Shown here: positions 43,117 to 51,385 of the stretch, piece after piece | How positions within the stretch are numbered: position 1 is the stretch's first letter | How the letters are laid out: the number at the start of each line of letters is the position of its first letter | Assembly (NCBI GenBank): GCA_016705325.1 | Contig: JADIYJ010000007.1 | Location: 186,001-250,000 of the forward strand | Length of the DNA stretch: 64,000 bases | Direction: 5' to 3' | DNA from: Pseudomonadota bacterium | GTDB taxonomy: Bacteria; Pseudomonadota; Gammaproteobacteria; Steroidobacterales; Steroidobacteraceae | The notes under the pieces: model-generated | Seen by the model: only the letters and a program-made list of their open reading frames with translations | What the model was told of the DNA's origin: nothing | The model's database searches: none | Program-made: the position numbers and the translations under genes

Positions 43117-44543
43117 TTTCTCGGTTTCGCTTTTTTCTGCGGCTTGCTGGCGGGCTTCGTGCCGGCTGCCAGCACCTCGGTGACCGTCGCACGCACGGAG
43201 CCACGTGCCACACGCGCCTCGATCTGTGCGCCTGGCGCGAGCACCGCCGCATCGGTGACGACGTGCAATCCGGCATCCGTGACGATGGCGTAGCCGCGCT
43301 CGAGTGTTGCCAGCGGGCTGACGGCATTGAGCGTCCGCATGGAACGTTCAAACCGTTCACGCGCGAACTGCAGTCGTCGCTGTATTGCCGCCGGGAGGCG
43401 GCGTCGAGCGACGTCCAGGCGTTGCTTCAGTGGCGCCAGGCGACGCGCGGGGCTGCTGCGGCCGAGGAGCGCTTGCGCACTCGACAGCCGGACGCGCGCG
43501 CGTTCGAGCCGGGCACGGACCGCTCGCTGCAGGCGTTGTTCGAGTTCGTCGAGGCGCTGCGCATGCTGCTGCAGCCGTGCGCGCGGCGACAGTCGGTTCA
43601 GCGACCGTTCCCATTGTTGCAGCGCCTGTCGCAGCGACGACAACTTGCGGCGCAGGCTCTGGGCCAGGTTGCGCTCGAACGCACCGAGGGTGCGCAGGTA
43701 TTCCGCGCTGTCCGGCACGCTGCGTTCCGCGGCGCCCGAGGGAGTCGGTGCGCGCTCATCCGCGACGAAGTCGGCGATCGTGACGTCGGTCTCGTGACCC
43801 ACGCCGCTGATGATCGGAATACCGCAGGCGTGGATCGCGCGCGCCACGGATTCCTCGTTGAATGCCATCAGGTCCTCGAGCGAGCCGCCGCCCCGGGCCA
43901 GGATCAGCACGTCGCACTCGTTGCGTGCAGCGGCGAGTTGCAGCGCCTGCACGATTTCGCGCGGTGCCGCCTCACCCTGCACCGCGACGGGGTAGACCAG
44001 GACCGGCACGGCCGGGAAGCGGCGTTGCAGGACGTGCAGGATGTCGCGCAGCGCAGCACCGGTCGGCGACGTGATCACGCCGATGCGTCGCGGCAGTGTG
44101 GGCAGCGGCTTCTTCCGTGCGGATTCGAACAGGCCCTCGGCCAGCAGCTTGCGTTTGAGTTCCTCGAACCGGCGACGCAGCGCGCCTTCGCCAGCCTCCT
44201 CGAGGTGATCGATGACGACCTGGAACTCGCCACGGGCCTCGTAGAGGCTCACGCGACCTCGCGCGAGCACCTTGGCGCCGTCCTTGACCGGGAAGCGCAC
44301 CAGCATGCTGCGGTTGCGGAACATCGCGCAGCGAACCTGGGCCGATTCGTCCTTCAGCGAGAAGTACCAATGACCCGAGGCGGGGCGCGCCAGGTTCGAA
44401 ATTTCGCCCTCGAGCCAGACCGAGCCCAGGCCACGCTCCAGCAACGTCCGGGCCTGGGCGTTCAGCTGCGAGATCGAGAGGATTTCGCGCGCCGGGGCGG
44501 CCGGCGGGGGCGTCGCGTCGTCGTCCAACCAGGAATCGGCCAT
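43113..44543 (-). CDS. xseA: Exodeoxyribonuclease VII large subunit
   Basis: The product has 476 residues. An OB-fold (LGSVWLEGEISNLARPASGHWYFSLKDESAQVRCAMF in effect, residues 41-77) is followed by the nuclease core (RRIGVITSPTGAALRDILHVL, ILARGGGSLEDLMAFNEE, SGVGHETDVTIADFVADERAPTPS) and a long Arg-rich coiled coil. With XseB it degrades single-stranded DNA. No xseB is seen in the window. It is divergent from guaB, the usual gammaproteobacterial neighbour. Confidence 0.96.
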   Translation of the reverse strand: MADSWLDDDATPPPAAPAREILSISQLNAQARTLLERGLGSVWLEGEISNLARPASGHWYFSLKDESAQVRCAMFRNRSMLVRFPVKDGAKVLARGRVSLYEARGEFQVVIDHLEEAGEGALRRRFEELKRKLLAEGLFESARKKPLPTLPRRIGVITSPTGAALRDILHVLQRRFPAVPVLVYPVAVQGEAAPREIVQALQLAAARNECDVLILARGGGSLEDLMAFNEESVARAIHACGIPIISGVGHETDVTIADFVADERAPTPSGAAERSVPDSAEYLRTLGAFERNLAQSLRRKLSSLRQALQQWERSLNRLSPRARLQQHAQRLDELEQRLQRAVRARLERARVRLSSAQALLGRSSPARRLAPLKQRLDVARRRLPAAIQRRLQFARERFERSMRTLNAVSPLATLERGYAIVTDAGLHVVTDAAVLAPGAQIEARVARGSVRATVTEVLAAGTKPASKPQKKAKPRK

Positions 44544-44574
44544 CGCGGCATCTTACCGGCCGGGGCCGTCCGCC

Positions 44575-44623
44575 GCATGGACGCGGCGGGCGGAGCCTCC
44601 AGGGAAGGATTTACGGCGCCCCC
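44575..44623 (+). repeat. Dispersed intergenic repeat, copy B
   Basis: About 49 bases beginning gcatggacgc and including ggagcctccagggaagg and tttacggcgcc. It aligns along its length with 7438-7485. It lies between the divergent xseA and guaB genes, close to the xseA start. Unlike copy A it is not inside a longer inverted repeat. Confidence 0.7.
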
Positions 44624-44730
44624 GGCCGCGACCCGGCAAGCCCGGAGCACTCGTTGCCGGCTGGCTTGACAGGCGGCCGGCGAACGACTGGGCGTGGAAC
44701 ACCAGTTTTCCCCGGAGCGCCCCGAGCGGG

Positions 44731-44736
44731 TACAAT
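44731..44736 (+). promoter_or_regulatory. guaB: Possible guaB -10 box
   Basis: TACAAT lies 31 bases before the guaB ATG. The sequence 17 bases upstream (TTCCCC) is a weak -35 match. The other 200 bases between xseA and guaB hold the dispersed repeat and nothing else recognised. Confidence 0.35.
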
Positions 44737-44766
44737 GCCGCGCTTCCTTTCGCTCCGGGTCGCCCA

Positions 44767-46236
44767 ATGCTGCGAATTCTCGAGGAAGCCCTCACCTTCG
44801 ACGACGTCCTGCTCGTGCCGGCCTATTCCCAGGTCCTGCCGGCAGAGGTCAGCCTGGCCACGCAACTGACGCGCGGCATCAAGCTGAGCCTGCCTGTCGT
44901 CTCGGCCGCCATGGACACCGTCACCGAGCATCGCCTCGCGATCTCGATCGCGCAGGAAGGCGGCATCGGCATCCTGCACAAGAACATGACCATCGAGTCG
45001 CAGGCGCGGGAAGTCGCGCGCGTGAAGCGTTTCGAAAGCGGCATCATCCACGATCCGATCACGGTCCGGCCCGAGCAGACCATCCGCGAGGTGCTCGAGC
45101 TCACGCGCTCGAAGAACATTTCGGGGGTGCCGGTCGTGCGCGACGGCAAGGCCGTCGGCATCGTCACCCACCGCGACCTGCGCTTCGAAACGCGTTACGA
45201 CGCGCCGGTCTCTGAGGTCATGACGCCGCGCGAGCGCCTGATCACCGTGCGTGAGGGCGCGCCCAAGGAAGACGTGCTCATGCTGCTGCACAAGCACCGC
45301 ATCGAAAAGGTGCTCGTCGTCGGCGACAACTTCCAGCTGAAGGGCATGATCACGGTCAAGGATTTCCAGAAGGCGACCGAGTTCCCGCGCGCCTGCAAGG
45401 ACGAACGCGGCGCGTTGCGGGTCGGCGCGGCCGTTGGCACCGGTGCGGACACGCTCGAACGCGCGGCGGCGCTGCGCGAAAACGGCGTCGACGTCATCGT
45501 CGTCGACACGGCCCATGGCCACAGTCGCGGCGTGATCGAGACGGTCAAGCGCATCAAGGCGAAGTGGTCGAACCAGCAGATCATCGCCGGCAACATCGTC
45601 ACGGCCGAAGCCGCGATGGCGTTGATCGACGCCGGTGCGGACGCCGTCAAGGTCGGTATCGGCCCGGGCTCGATCTGCACGACGCGTATCGTCGCCGGCG
45701 TCGGCGTGCCGCAGATCTCTGCAGTCGCGAACGTCGCGGCCGCGCTGGCGCCGCATGGCGTACCGCTGATCGCCGACGGCGGCATCCGCTTCTCGGGCGA
45801 CATCGCCAAGGCCATCGTCGCGGGCGCGCACTGCGTGATGATGGGCGGCCTGTTCGCGGGCACCGAGGAATCGCCGGGCGAAGTCGAGTTGTACCAGGGC
45901 GCCTCGTACAAGTCTTACCGCGGCATGGGCTCGCTCGGCGCGATGGCGCAGTCGAACGGCTCGCGCGACCGTTACTTCCAGGACGCCTCGGCCGAAATCG
46001 AGAAACTCGTGCCGGAAGGCGTGGAAGGGCGCGTGCCGTACAAGGGCAGCATCGTCGCGATCCTGCACCAGCTCGCAGGCGGCCTGCGCGCCGCGATGGG
46101 TTACACCGGCAGCGCCAACATCGACGAGATGCGCACGCAGCCGCGGTTCGTGCGCATCACCAACGCGGGCGTGCGCGAGAGCCACGTCCACGACGTGACC
46201 ATCACCAAGGAAGCGCCGAATTACCGTGTCAGCTGA
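44767..46236 (+). CDS. guaB: Inosine-5'-monophosphate dehydrogenase
   Basis: The product has 489 residues. It starts ALTFDDVLLVPAYSQVLP and has two CBS domains inserted at about residues 95-205. The catalytic loop is GIGPGSICTTRIVAGVGVPQ with the active Cys. The flap contains YRGMGSLGAMAQ and GVEGRVPYKG. It oxidises IMP to XMP for GMP synthesis. guaA follows with an 11-base overlap. Confidence 0.98.
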   Translation: MLRILEEALTFDDVLLVPAYSQVLPAEVSLATQLTRGIKLSLPVVSAAMDTVTEHRLAISIAQEGGIGILHKNMTIESQAREVARVKRFESGIIHDPITVRPEQTIREVLELTRSKNISGVPVVRDGKAVGIVTHRDLRFETRYDAPVSEVMTPRERLITVREGAPKEDVLMLLHKHRIEKVLVVGDNFQLKGMITVKDFQKATEFPRACKDERGALRVGAAVGTGADTLERAAALRENGVDVIVVDTAHGHSRGVIETVKRIKAKWSNQQIIAGNIVTAEAAMALIDAGADAVKVGIGPGSICTTRIVAGVGVPQISAVANVAAALAPHGVPLIADGGIRFSGDIAKAIVAGAHCVMMGGLFAGTEESPGEVELYQGASYKSYRGMGSLGAMAQSNGSRDRYFQDASAEIEKLVPEGVEGRVPYKGSIVAILHQLAGGLRAAMGYTGSANIDEMRTQPRFVRITNAGVRESHVHDVTITKEAPNYRVS

Positions 46237-47836
46237 GCAAGCGTCCCCGCCGGCGGTGCGTCCGGCCGACATCCATGCACACCGCATCCTGATCCTCGAC
46301 TTCGGGGCGCAATACACCCAGCTGATCGCGAGGCGGGTGCGCGAAAGCGGTGTCTACTGCGAGATCCATCCCTGGGACATGAGCGACGCCGATGTGCGCG
46401 CGTTCGGCGCGCGCGGGATCATCCTTTCGGGCGGGCCCGAGTCCGTGACGGACACGCAGCCGCCCAAGGCGCCCCAGGCCGTGTTCGAGGCAGGCGTGCC
46501 CGTGCTCGGCATCTGCTACGGCATGCAGACGATGGCGCAGCAGCTTGGCGGCCGCGTCACCGGCTCTGATCACCGCGAGTTCGGGTATGCGCAGGTCACC
46601 GTGACCGCACCCTGCCGCCTGTTCAACGAGCTGTTCGATCACCGCGACCCGCAGGGCCGCGCCGTGCTCGACGTCTGGATGAGCCATGGCGACCGCGTCG
46701 AAGAGAGCCCGGCCGGCTTCGTGCCCGTGGGTTCGTCGCCGAACGCGCCCCTGGCTGCCATGGCCGACGAAACGCGCAACTACTACGCGGTTCAGTTTCA
46801 CCCAGAAGTCACGCACACGCTGCAGGGCGGGCGCATGCTCGAGCGCTTCGTGCGCGAGATCTGCGCCTGCGAGGCGCGCTGGGAGCCAGGTAACATCATC
46901 GCCGACGCGGTCGCGCGCGTGCGTGAGCAGGTCGGCAGCGACACGGTCCTGCTCGGCCTGTCGGGCGGCGTCGATTCGTCGGTCGTCGCAGCGCTGCTGC
47001 ACCGCGCGATCGGCGACCAGCTGGTCTGCGTCTTCGTCGACCATGGCCTGCTGCGCGCCGACGAGGGCGACCAGGTGATGAAGATGCTCGGCGACAACAT
47101 GGGCGTGAAGATCATCCGCGTGAATGCCGAGGAGCGCTTCCTCGACGCGTTGCGGGGGGAGGCCGACCCCGAGCGCAAGCGCAAGATCATCGGCCGGATG
47201 TTCATCGAGGTGTTCGACGAGGAGTCGCACAAGCTCGAGGGTGTGCGCTGGCTGGCGCAGGGCACGATCTATCCCGACGTGATCGAATCCGCAGGCGCCA
47301 AGACTGGCAAGGCACACGTGATCAAGTCGCATCACAACGTCGGCGGCCTGCCCGAGCACATGAAGCTCAAGCTGGTCGAGCCGTTGCGCGAGCTGTTCAA
47401 GGACGAAGTCCGCCGGCTCGGCCTCGAACTCGGCCTGCCGCGCTCGATGGTATTCCGCCACCCATTCCCGGGTCCGGGCCTCGGCGTGCGTATCCTCGGC
47501 GAGGTGTCGAAGCAGTACGCCGACCTGCTGCGCAAGGCGGACAAGATCTTCATCGAAGAGCTTCACGCCCACGGCCTGTACGATGTGACCAGCCAGGCGT
47601 TTGCCGTGTTCCTGCCGGTGCGTTCGGTCGCGGTGATGGGCGACGGCCGTCGCTACGACTACGTGATCGCGCTGCGTGCGGTCGAGACGGTCGACTTCAT
47701 GACGGCGCGCTGGGCGCGGCTGCCCTACGAGTTCCTCGACCTCTGCGCGCGCCGCATCATCAACGAGGTGAAGGGCATCTCGCGCGTCACCTACGACATC
47801 TCGAGCAAGCCACCCGCGACCATTGAGTGGGAGTAG
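46226..47836 (+). CDS. guaA: GMP synthase (glutamine-hydrolysing)
   Basis: The product has 536 residues. The class I amidotransferase domain has the nucleophile in GICYGMQTMAQQLGG and HPEVTHT. The ATP pyrophosphatase domain has the P-loop GLSGGVDSSVVAALL and the C-terminal dimer domain ends TYDISSKPPATIEWE. It converts XMP to GMP. The start is GTG 46226 inside the end of guaB; no ATG is available near the conserved N-terminus. The 3' end of guaA is a known insertion site of genomic islands, and an accessory region begins right after it here. Confidence 0.97.
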   Translation: MSAEQASPPAVRPADIHAHRILILDFGAQYTQLIARRVRESGVYCEIHPWDMSDADVRAFGARGIILSGGPESVTDTQPPKAPQAVFEAGVPVLGICYGMQTMAQQLGGRVTGSDHREFGYAQVTVTAPCRLFNELFDHRDPQGRAVLDVWMSHGDRVEESPAGFVPVGSSPNAPLAAMADETRNYYAVQFHPEVTHTLQGGRMLERFVREICACEARWEPGNIIADAVARVREQVGSDTVLLGLSGGVDSSVVAALLHRAIGDQLVCVFVDHGLLRADEGDQVMKMLGDNMGVKIIRVNAEERFLDALRGEADPERKRKIIGRMFIEVFDEESHKLEGVRWLAQGTIYPDVIESAGAKTGKAHVIKSHHNVGGLPEHMKLKLVEPLRELFKDEVRRLGLELGLPRSMVFRHPFPGPGLGVRILGEVSKQYADLLRKADKIFIEELHAHGLYDVTSQAFAVFLPVRSVAVMGDGRRYDYVIALRAVETVDFMTARWARLPYEFLDLCARRIINEVKGISRVTYDISSKPPATIEWE

Positions 47837-48057
47837 GGGGTTTTCCCGGACGATCGTTATCTATCGAGATCGATCAGGAGAGTCGGCTGCCACTCCGGTG
47901 TGTCTCCTGCGGTACGGAGTTTCGGGGCGGAAGCGGGGCGAGGCGCGCAGAGCCGGCCTTCAGGTCGGTCTGAAAACCTGCGCGTGGCCCGTTCCTCCGT
48001 TTGATTCCCGAGACGACAATGCGCTCGAAGGTCAGCGCGTCGTCTGCCGGGCTGGGT
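47837..48057. other. Intergenic junction between guaA and the accessory region
   Basis: These 221 bases lie between the guaA stop and the end of the convergent first accessory gene. I see no gene, no tRNA that folds properly and no integrase. A short GGG-TTTT-CCC motif follows the guaA stop. Gene content changes sharply from housekeeping to accessory across this stretch. Confidence 0.5.
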
Positions 48058-49248
48058 TCAGTACTGCCAGTAGCTTGGCGCCTCGGGCTCCGGCGCATCC
48101 AGGATCGGATCGCTTCGTCGCACGAGCGGATCGAGCCAGTCCGCCTTGGCCTTGGCCCACTCGATCCACTGCTGCTTCTCGGGCGTGAGCTCGCCGTCGC
48201 GGCGTGCCCGACCCTCGACGACGGCGATGAACTCGCGCAAGCGGTTTGCGCGCTGTAGCTGGCTCGCGTCACGGAACAGTGCGCGCAGCTGGCGACGTTC
48301 CTCGTTGCGCGCGCGGACTTGCGCCTCGTATCGGGCGCGCGCCTCCTCGTAGGTCCGTCGGCGGCGCTCCTCTTCCTCTTCCTTCGCGCGTTTCGCTTCG
48401 GCCAGGCCGACGATGGCAGCGACGATGCCGCTCAGCCGCGAGTCGATGAGGCTGCGTTCCGTGTCGTTCCACTTCCGTGACGGCCACGATCCCACCGTGA
48501 GAGTCAGCCGTCCGGTGGGGTGCCAATCGAACTGCGGGATGTTCGGATACTCTCCCCGGGCACCCACGCGAAAGGAGTCGTAGTACCGGTCGCGCGCCCG
48601 CACCTCCGCGCGCGTCGGCGTGTGGCTGGTTCGCGTGACCTGCTCGACGATCGAGATCGTCAGCGTCGTGCCGCCGCCGACCAGCAGAGTCTCCCCCTTC
48701 TCCTCGTCCACCCGCGCCGTGAAGCCGCTGGGCTCGAGCGACTTGAGCAGCGTGTCCATCAGCCGCAGAGCGCGGTCGAGGGTGTTCCTCGTGACCTGCA
48801 GGTCGAGCACTTCCTTCGGCGCGCTTCGCACGCCCGCCGGGTGATCCCAGCCGTCGCGCTTCTTCAAGCGCGCCGCTGCCGCTCGTACGAGCGGGTGCGG
48901 GTCGACGAGCTCGGCGGGCACGCTGATGCTCGCCTGGCTTTCGCGGGTCTGCTGGAGAGCGTCACGTACGCGCGTGTGCATGGCCGCCTCCGGTTCGGAC
49001 AGCGGTATCGGTCCGGCGAGATCGCGCGCGCCAGCGGTTAGGGCGGGCAACGGCACCTTGCGGGTGGGGTGACCGGCCTTGACCTTCGCCCAGTAGCCCC
49101 GCGGCGGCACCGGAATGCCGAGCTTCTTGCAGATCTTGACCAGGCCCACGTCCGACAGGCCATAGCGGGGCGCGACGACCGTGACCGCGTCGGTCCAGAC
49201 CTCTTCGTACAGCGCCTCCCGGCTGACGGGGGTGCCTCGGCGTCTCAT
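48058..49248 (-). CDS. Uncharacterised protein with a putative N-terminal DNA-binding helix
   Basis: The product has 396 residues. I do not recognise a named function. The N-terminus (VSREALYEEVWTDAVTVVAPRYGLSDVGLVKICKKLGIPVPPRGYWAKVKAGH) looks like a helix-turn-helix and has the PPRGYWAK signature I recall from uncharacterised proteins. A long charged coiled coil occupies about residues 285-345 (AKRAKEEEEERRRRTYEEARARYEAQ). The C-terminus ends SYWQY. ATG 49248 lies 71 bases from a large palindrome shared with the divergent AbiE-type operon, so its expression may be tied to that site. Confidence 0.7.
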   Translation of the reverse strand: MRRRGTPVSREALYEEVWTDAVTVVAPRYGLSDVGLVKICKKLGIPVPPRGYWAKVKAGHPTRKVPLPALTAGARDLAGPIPLSEPEAAMHTRVRDALQQTRESQASISVPAELVDPHPLVRAAAARLKKRDGWDHPAGVRSAPKEVLDLQVTRNTLDRALRLMDTLLKSLEPSGFTARVDEEKGETLLVGGGTTLTISIVEQVTRTSHTPTRAEVRARDRYYDSFRVGARGEYPNIPQFDWHPTGRLTLTVGSWPSRKWNDTERSLIDSRLSGIVAAIVGLAEAKRAKEEEEERRRRTYEEARARYEAQVRARNEERRQLRALFRDASQLQRANRLREFIAVVEGRARRDGELTPEKQQWIEWAKAKADWLDPLVRRSDPILDAPEPEAPSYWQY

Positions 49249-49318
49249 TGCATGTCTCCCGGCTCGGGCCGGAGCCGCTTGGCGGGGGCGGCTCCTAGCG
49301 ACTCTGAGATTTGCTGTT

Positions 49319-49370
49319 CAGTAAATATTGCCATGAAGCCGAATATTCGGTATGGTGCCAATATTTACTG
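49319..49370 (+). promoter_or_regulatory. 52-bp nested palindrome, likely operator/promoter of the AbiE-type operon
   Basis: CAGTAAATATTG (49319-49330) and CAATATTTACTG (49359-49370) are perfect inverted arms. A second perfect palindrome, CCGAATATTCGG (49339-49350), lies exactly at their centre. On the plus strand TTGCCA (49328-49333) and TATGGT (49351-49356) are 17 bases apart and could be the promoter, covered by the palindrome. It is the most AT-rich part of the island seen. It starts 24 bases before the abiEi ATG, as expected for autoregulation by an AbiEi antitoxin. Confidence 0.65.
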
Positions 49371-49393
49371 CACAGTGAACCTAGGCGGTGACC

Positions 49394-50473
49394 ATGCTTC
49401 AGGCGCAGGCGAGCGAACGGGAACTGATCGACCAGTTCCTCGCGGCACTTCGGTCGCTGCCCGAGGTGCGGGCCGAACTCGAAGGCGCCGGCGCGCCGGA
49501 GCTCGACGCCCAGCTTGCGCTCCACGTCGCCGGTAAGCTCATCCACGCGCTCGTCGAGTTGAGGAAGGCCGTCTACCCGCGCGACGTCCGTCAGCTCGTC
49601 TGGCGGATCAGAGACCTTGCCCGCCAGCAACCCGCCGGCGAGAGCGGCAGCGAGGCGCTGCCGGTGCTGATCGCCGAGTCCATCTCGCCGGGGGCGAAGG
49701 AGCTGCTTCGAGCCGAGCGGGTCGGGTACTACGACAGCGGCGGCAGCCTCTACCTGCCGGCCCGGGGAGCCTACCTCTACGTCGATCGGCCGCCGCCCAA
49801 GTCGTTGTCCCGCTCCATGCGCTCGCTGTTCACGGGGCGGCGCGCGCAGGTCCTGCACGGCCTGTTGGTTCGCCACCAGGACTGGTTCGGCGTGAAGGAC
49901 CTGGCCGAGCAGACGCTGGTCTCGCCCGCGACGGCGTCCCAGGTGCTCACCGAGATGGAGCGCTTCGACTGGCTGGAGTCGCGCGGGCAGGGCCCCAGCA
50001 AGCAGAGGCACCTTCGGGAACCCGCGGCGCTGCTCGATGCCTGGGCGAAGCAGCTGAGCTCGATCCGGCAGCCGGCGCTGCGACGCTACTTCGTGCCCGC
50101 GATGAAGCCCGACGGCCTGATGGAGCGCCTCGGCCAGGTTTGCGAGGCGCATAGCGTCGACTACGCCGTCAGTTTCGAGGCCGCCGCGCAGCGCTACGCG
50201 CCGTTTCTGTCGGCGGTCTCGCAGGTTCGATGCCGACTGCTGGCGGGGTCCGGGGCCGATGCCGCGATCGCGGACCTGGGCGCACGCGTCGTCAGTGAGG
50301 GCGCGAATCTTGCCGTCATCGAAGCGAAGTCGGCCGGGGACCTGCTCTTTCGCGAGCGGGTCGGCGGAGTCTGGCTGGCCAGTCCGGTCCAGGTGTACCT
50401 CGACCTCCTCCGCGGCGAGGGTCGAGCCAAGGAGATGGCCGAACACCTGCGCCGAGAAAGGATCGGCTTCTGA
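49394..50473 (+). CDS. AbiEi-type antitoxin (type IV toxin-antitoxin family)
   Basis: The product has 359 residues. A helical N-terminus is followed by a region (PVLIAESISPGAKELLRAERVGYYDSGGSLYLPARGAYLYVDRP, about residues 90-134) typical of larger AbiEi-like proteins. A winged helix-turn-helix is at about residues 150-205 (GLLVRHQDWFGVKDLAEQTLVSPATASQVLTEMERFDWLESRG). AbiEi proteins repress their own operon and neutralise AbiEii. The next gene is a nucleotidyltransferase that overlaps by one base (TGATG), the standard AbiE order. ATG 49394 is preferred to GTG 49388. Family assignment rests on domain layout and partner. Confidence 0.72.
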   Translation: MLQAQASERELIDQFLAALRSLPEVRAELEGAGAPELDAQLALHVAGKLIHALVELRKAVYPRDVRQLVWRIRDLARQQPAGESGSEALPVLIAESISPGAKELLRAERVGYYDSGGSLYLPARGAYLYVDRPPPKSLSRSMRSLFTGRRAQVLHGLLVRHQDWFGVKDLAEQTLVSPATASQVLTEMERFDWLESRGQGPSKQRHLREPAALLDAWAKQLSSIRQPALRRYFVPAMKPDGLMERLGQVCEAHSVDYAVSFEAAAQRYAPFLSAVSQVRCRLLAGSGADAAIADLGARVVSEGANLAVIEAKSAGDLLFRERVGGVWLASPVQVYLDLLRGEGRAKEMAEHLRRERIGF

Positions 50474-51369
50474 TGGCCAAGCCCGCAACCTTCGACGGTT
50501 ACAGCGACCAGTACACGCTCGACTGCGAGCGGGTGCTGGTGACGCTGCTGCGGGGCCTGGGGCCGTGGAAGGACTCGGTCTACCTGGTCGGCGGCCTCAC
50601 GCCGAGGTATCTGGTCCCCGCGCGCCCGCCGGTCGTGCCTGCGCACGCCGGCACATTGGACGTCGACATCGTCATCGATCTGCAGCTGCTGGCCGACACC
50701 GAGGCGTACCACACGCTCGAGGATAACCTCAAGCGCATGGGCTTCGAGAGGGCCGAGAACGACCAGGGCGTGAAGCTCTCGTGGCGCTGGCAGACCCGCA
50801 CCGAGCACGGCGCGCTGATGGTGCTGGAGCTGCTGGCCGACGCGCCGCAGATCGCCGGAGGCCGGGTGCAAGCGCTGCCGACGGAAGGCACGATCTCGGC
50901 GCTCAACATCCCGCACTCGTCGATCGTGTTCGACCTGTACCAGGTCGCCGAGATCCGCGCCGAGCTGCTCGGCGAAAACGGGATGGCGACCGAGCGCGTC
51001 AAGCACGCCGACATCGTCAGCTTCACCTGCCTGAAGGCATTCGCGTTCGACCAGCGCTTCGAACGCAAGGACGCCCACGATCTGATCTACTGCATCGAGC
51101 ACGCGCCGGACGGGCCGAACGCCGTCGTAGCGGCCTTCGGCCGAGCGCTCGCTGGCAAGCACGCGGCCGTGGTTCGAGAGGCGCTGGACATCCTTCGGCG
51201 ACGCTTCGCCGACGACGGAGCCACCGAGGGCTATCGCAAGGACGGGCCGGTCTCGGTGGCCAAGTTCGAGCTGGGGGAGGGTGATGAGGCGGAGCAGCGC
51301 GAGGCGAGGGTGTTGCGGCAGCGCCAGGCTAGCGACGTGATCGATCGACTCCTGGCAGGCATCGGCTAG
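50473..51369 (+). CDS. AbiEii-type nucleotidyltransferase toxin
   Basis: The product has 298 residues. The nucleotidyltransferase core is seen in VYLVGGLTPRYLV (Gly40-Gly41) and TLDVDIVIDL (Asp63, Asp65). A later motif, TCLKAFAFDQRFERKDAHDLIY (Lys188, Asp200, Asp203), resembles the AbiEii C-terminal signature K...R.K..D..DL. Related toxins such as MenT add nucleotides to tRNA ends. The 17-residue C-terminal tail is charged. It is coupled to the AbiEi-like gene and is followed 17 bases later by the AddB-like gene. Confidence 0.78.
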   Translation: MAKPATFDGYSDQYTLDCERVLVTLLRGLGPWKDSVYLVGGLTPRYLVPARPPVVPAHAGTLDVDIVIDLQLLADTEAYHTLEDNLKRMGFERAENDQGVKLSWRWQTRTEHGALMVLELLADAPQIAGGRVQALPTEGTISALNIPHSSIVFDLYQVAEIRAELLGENGMATERVKHADIVSFTCLKAFAFDQRFERKDAHDLIYCIEHAPDGPNAVVAAFGRALAGKHAAVVREALDILRRRFADDGATEGYRKDGPVSVAKFELGEGDEAEQREARVLRQRQASDVIDRLLAGIG

Positions 51370-51385
51370 CGGCTGAGGCGACGAG

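Noticed and set aside
47930..48030. tRNA-like segments (CTGAAAA loop and TTTGATTCCCG) downstream of guaA
   Set aside because: The flanking bases do not pair into acceptor, anticodon or T stems, so no tRNA can be drawn.
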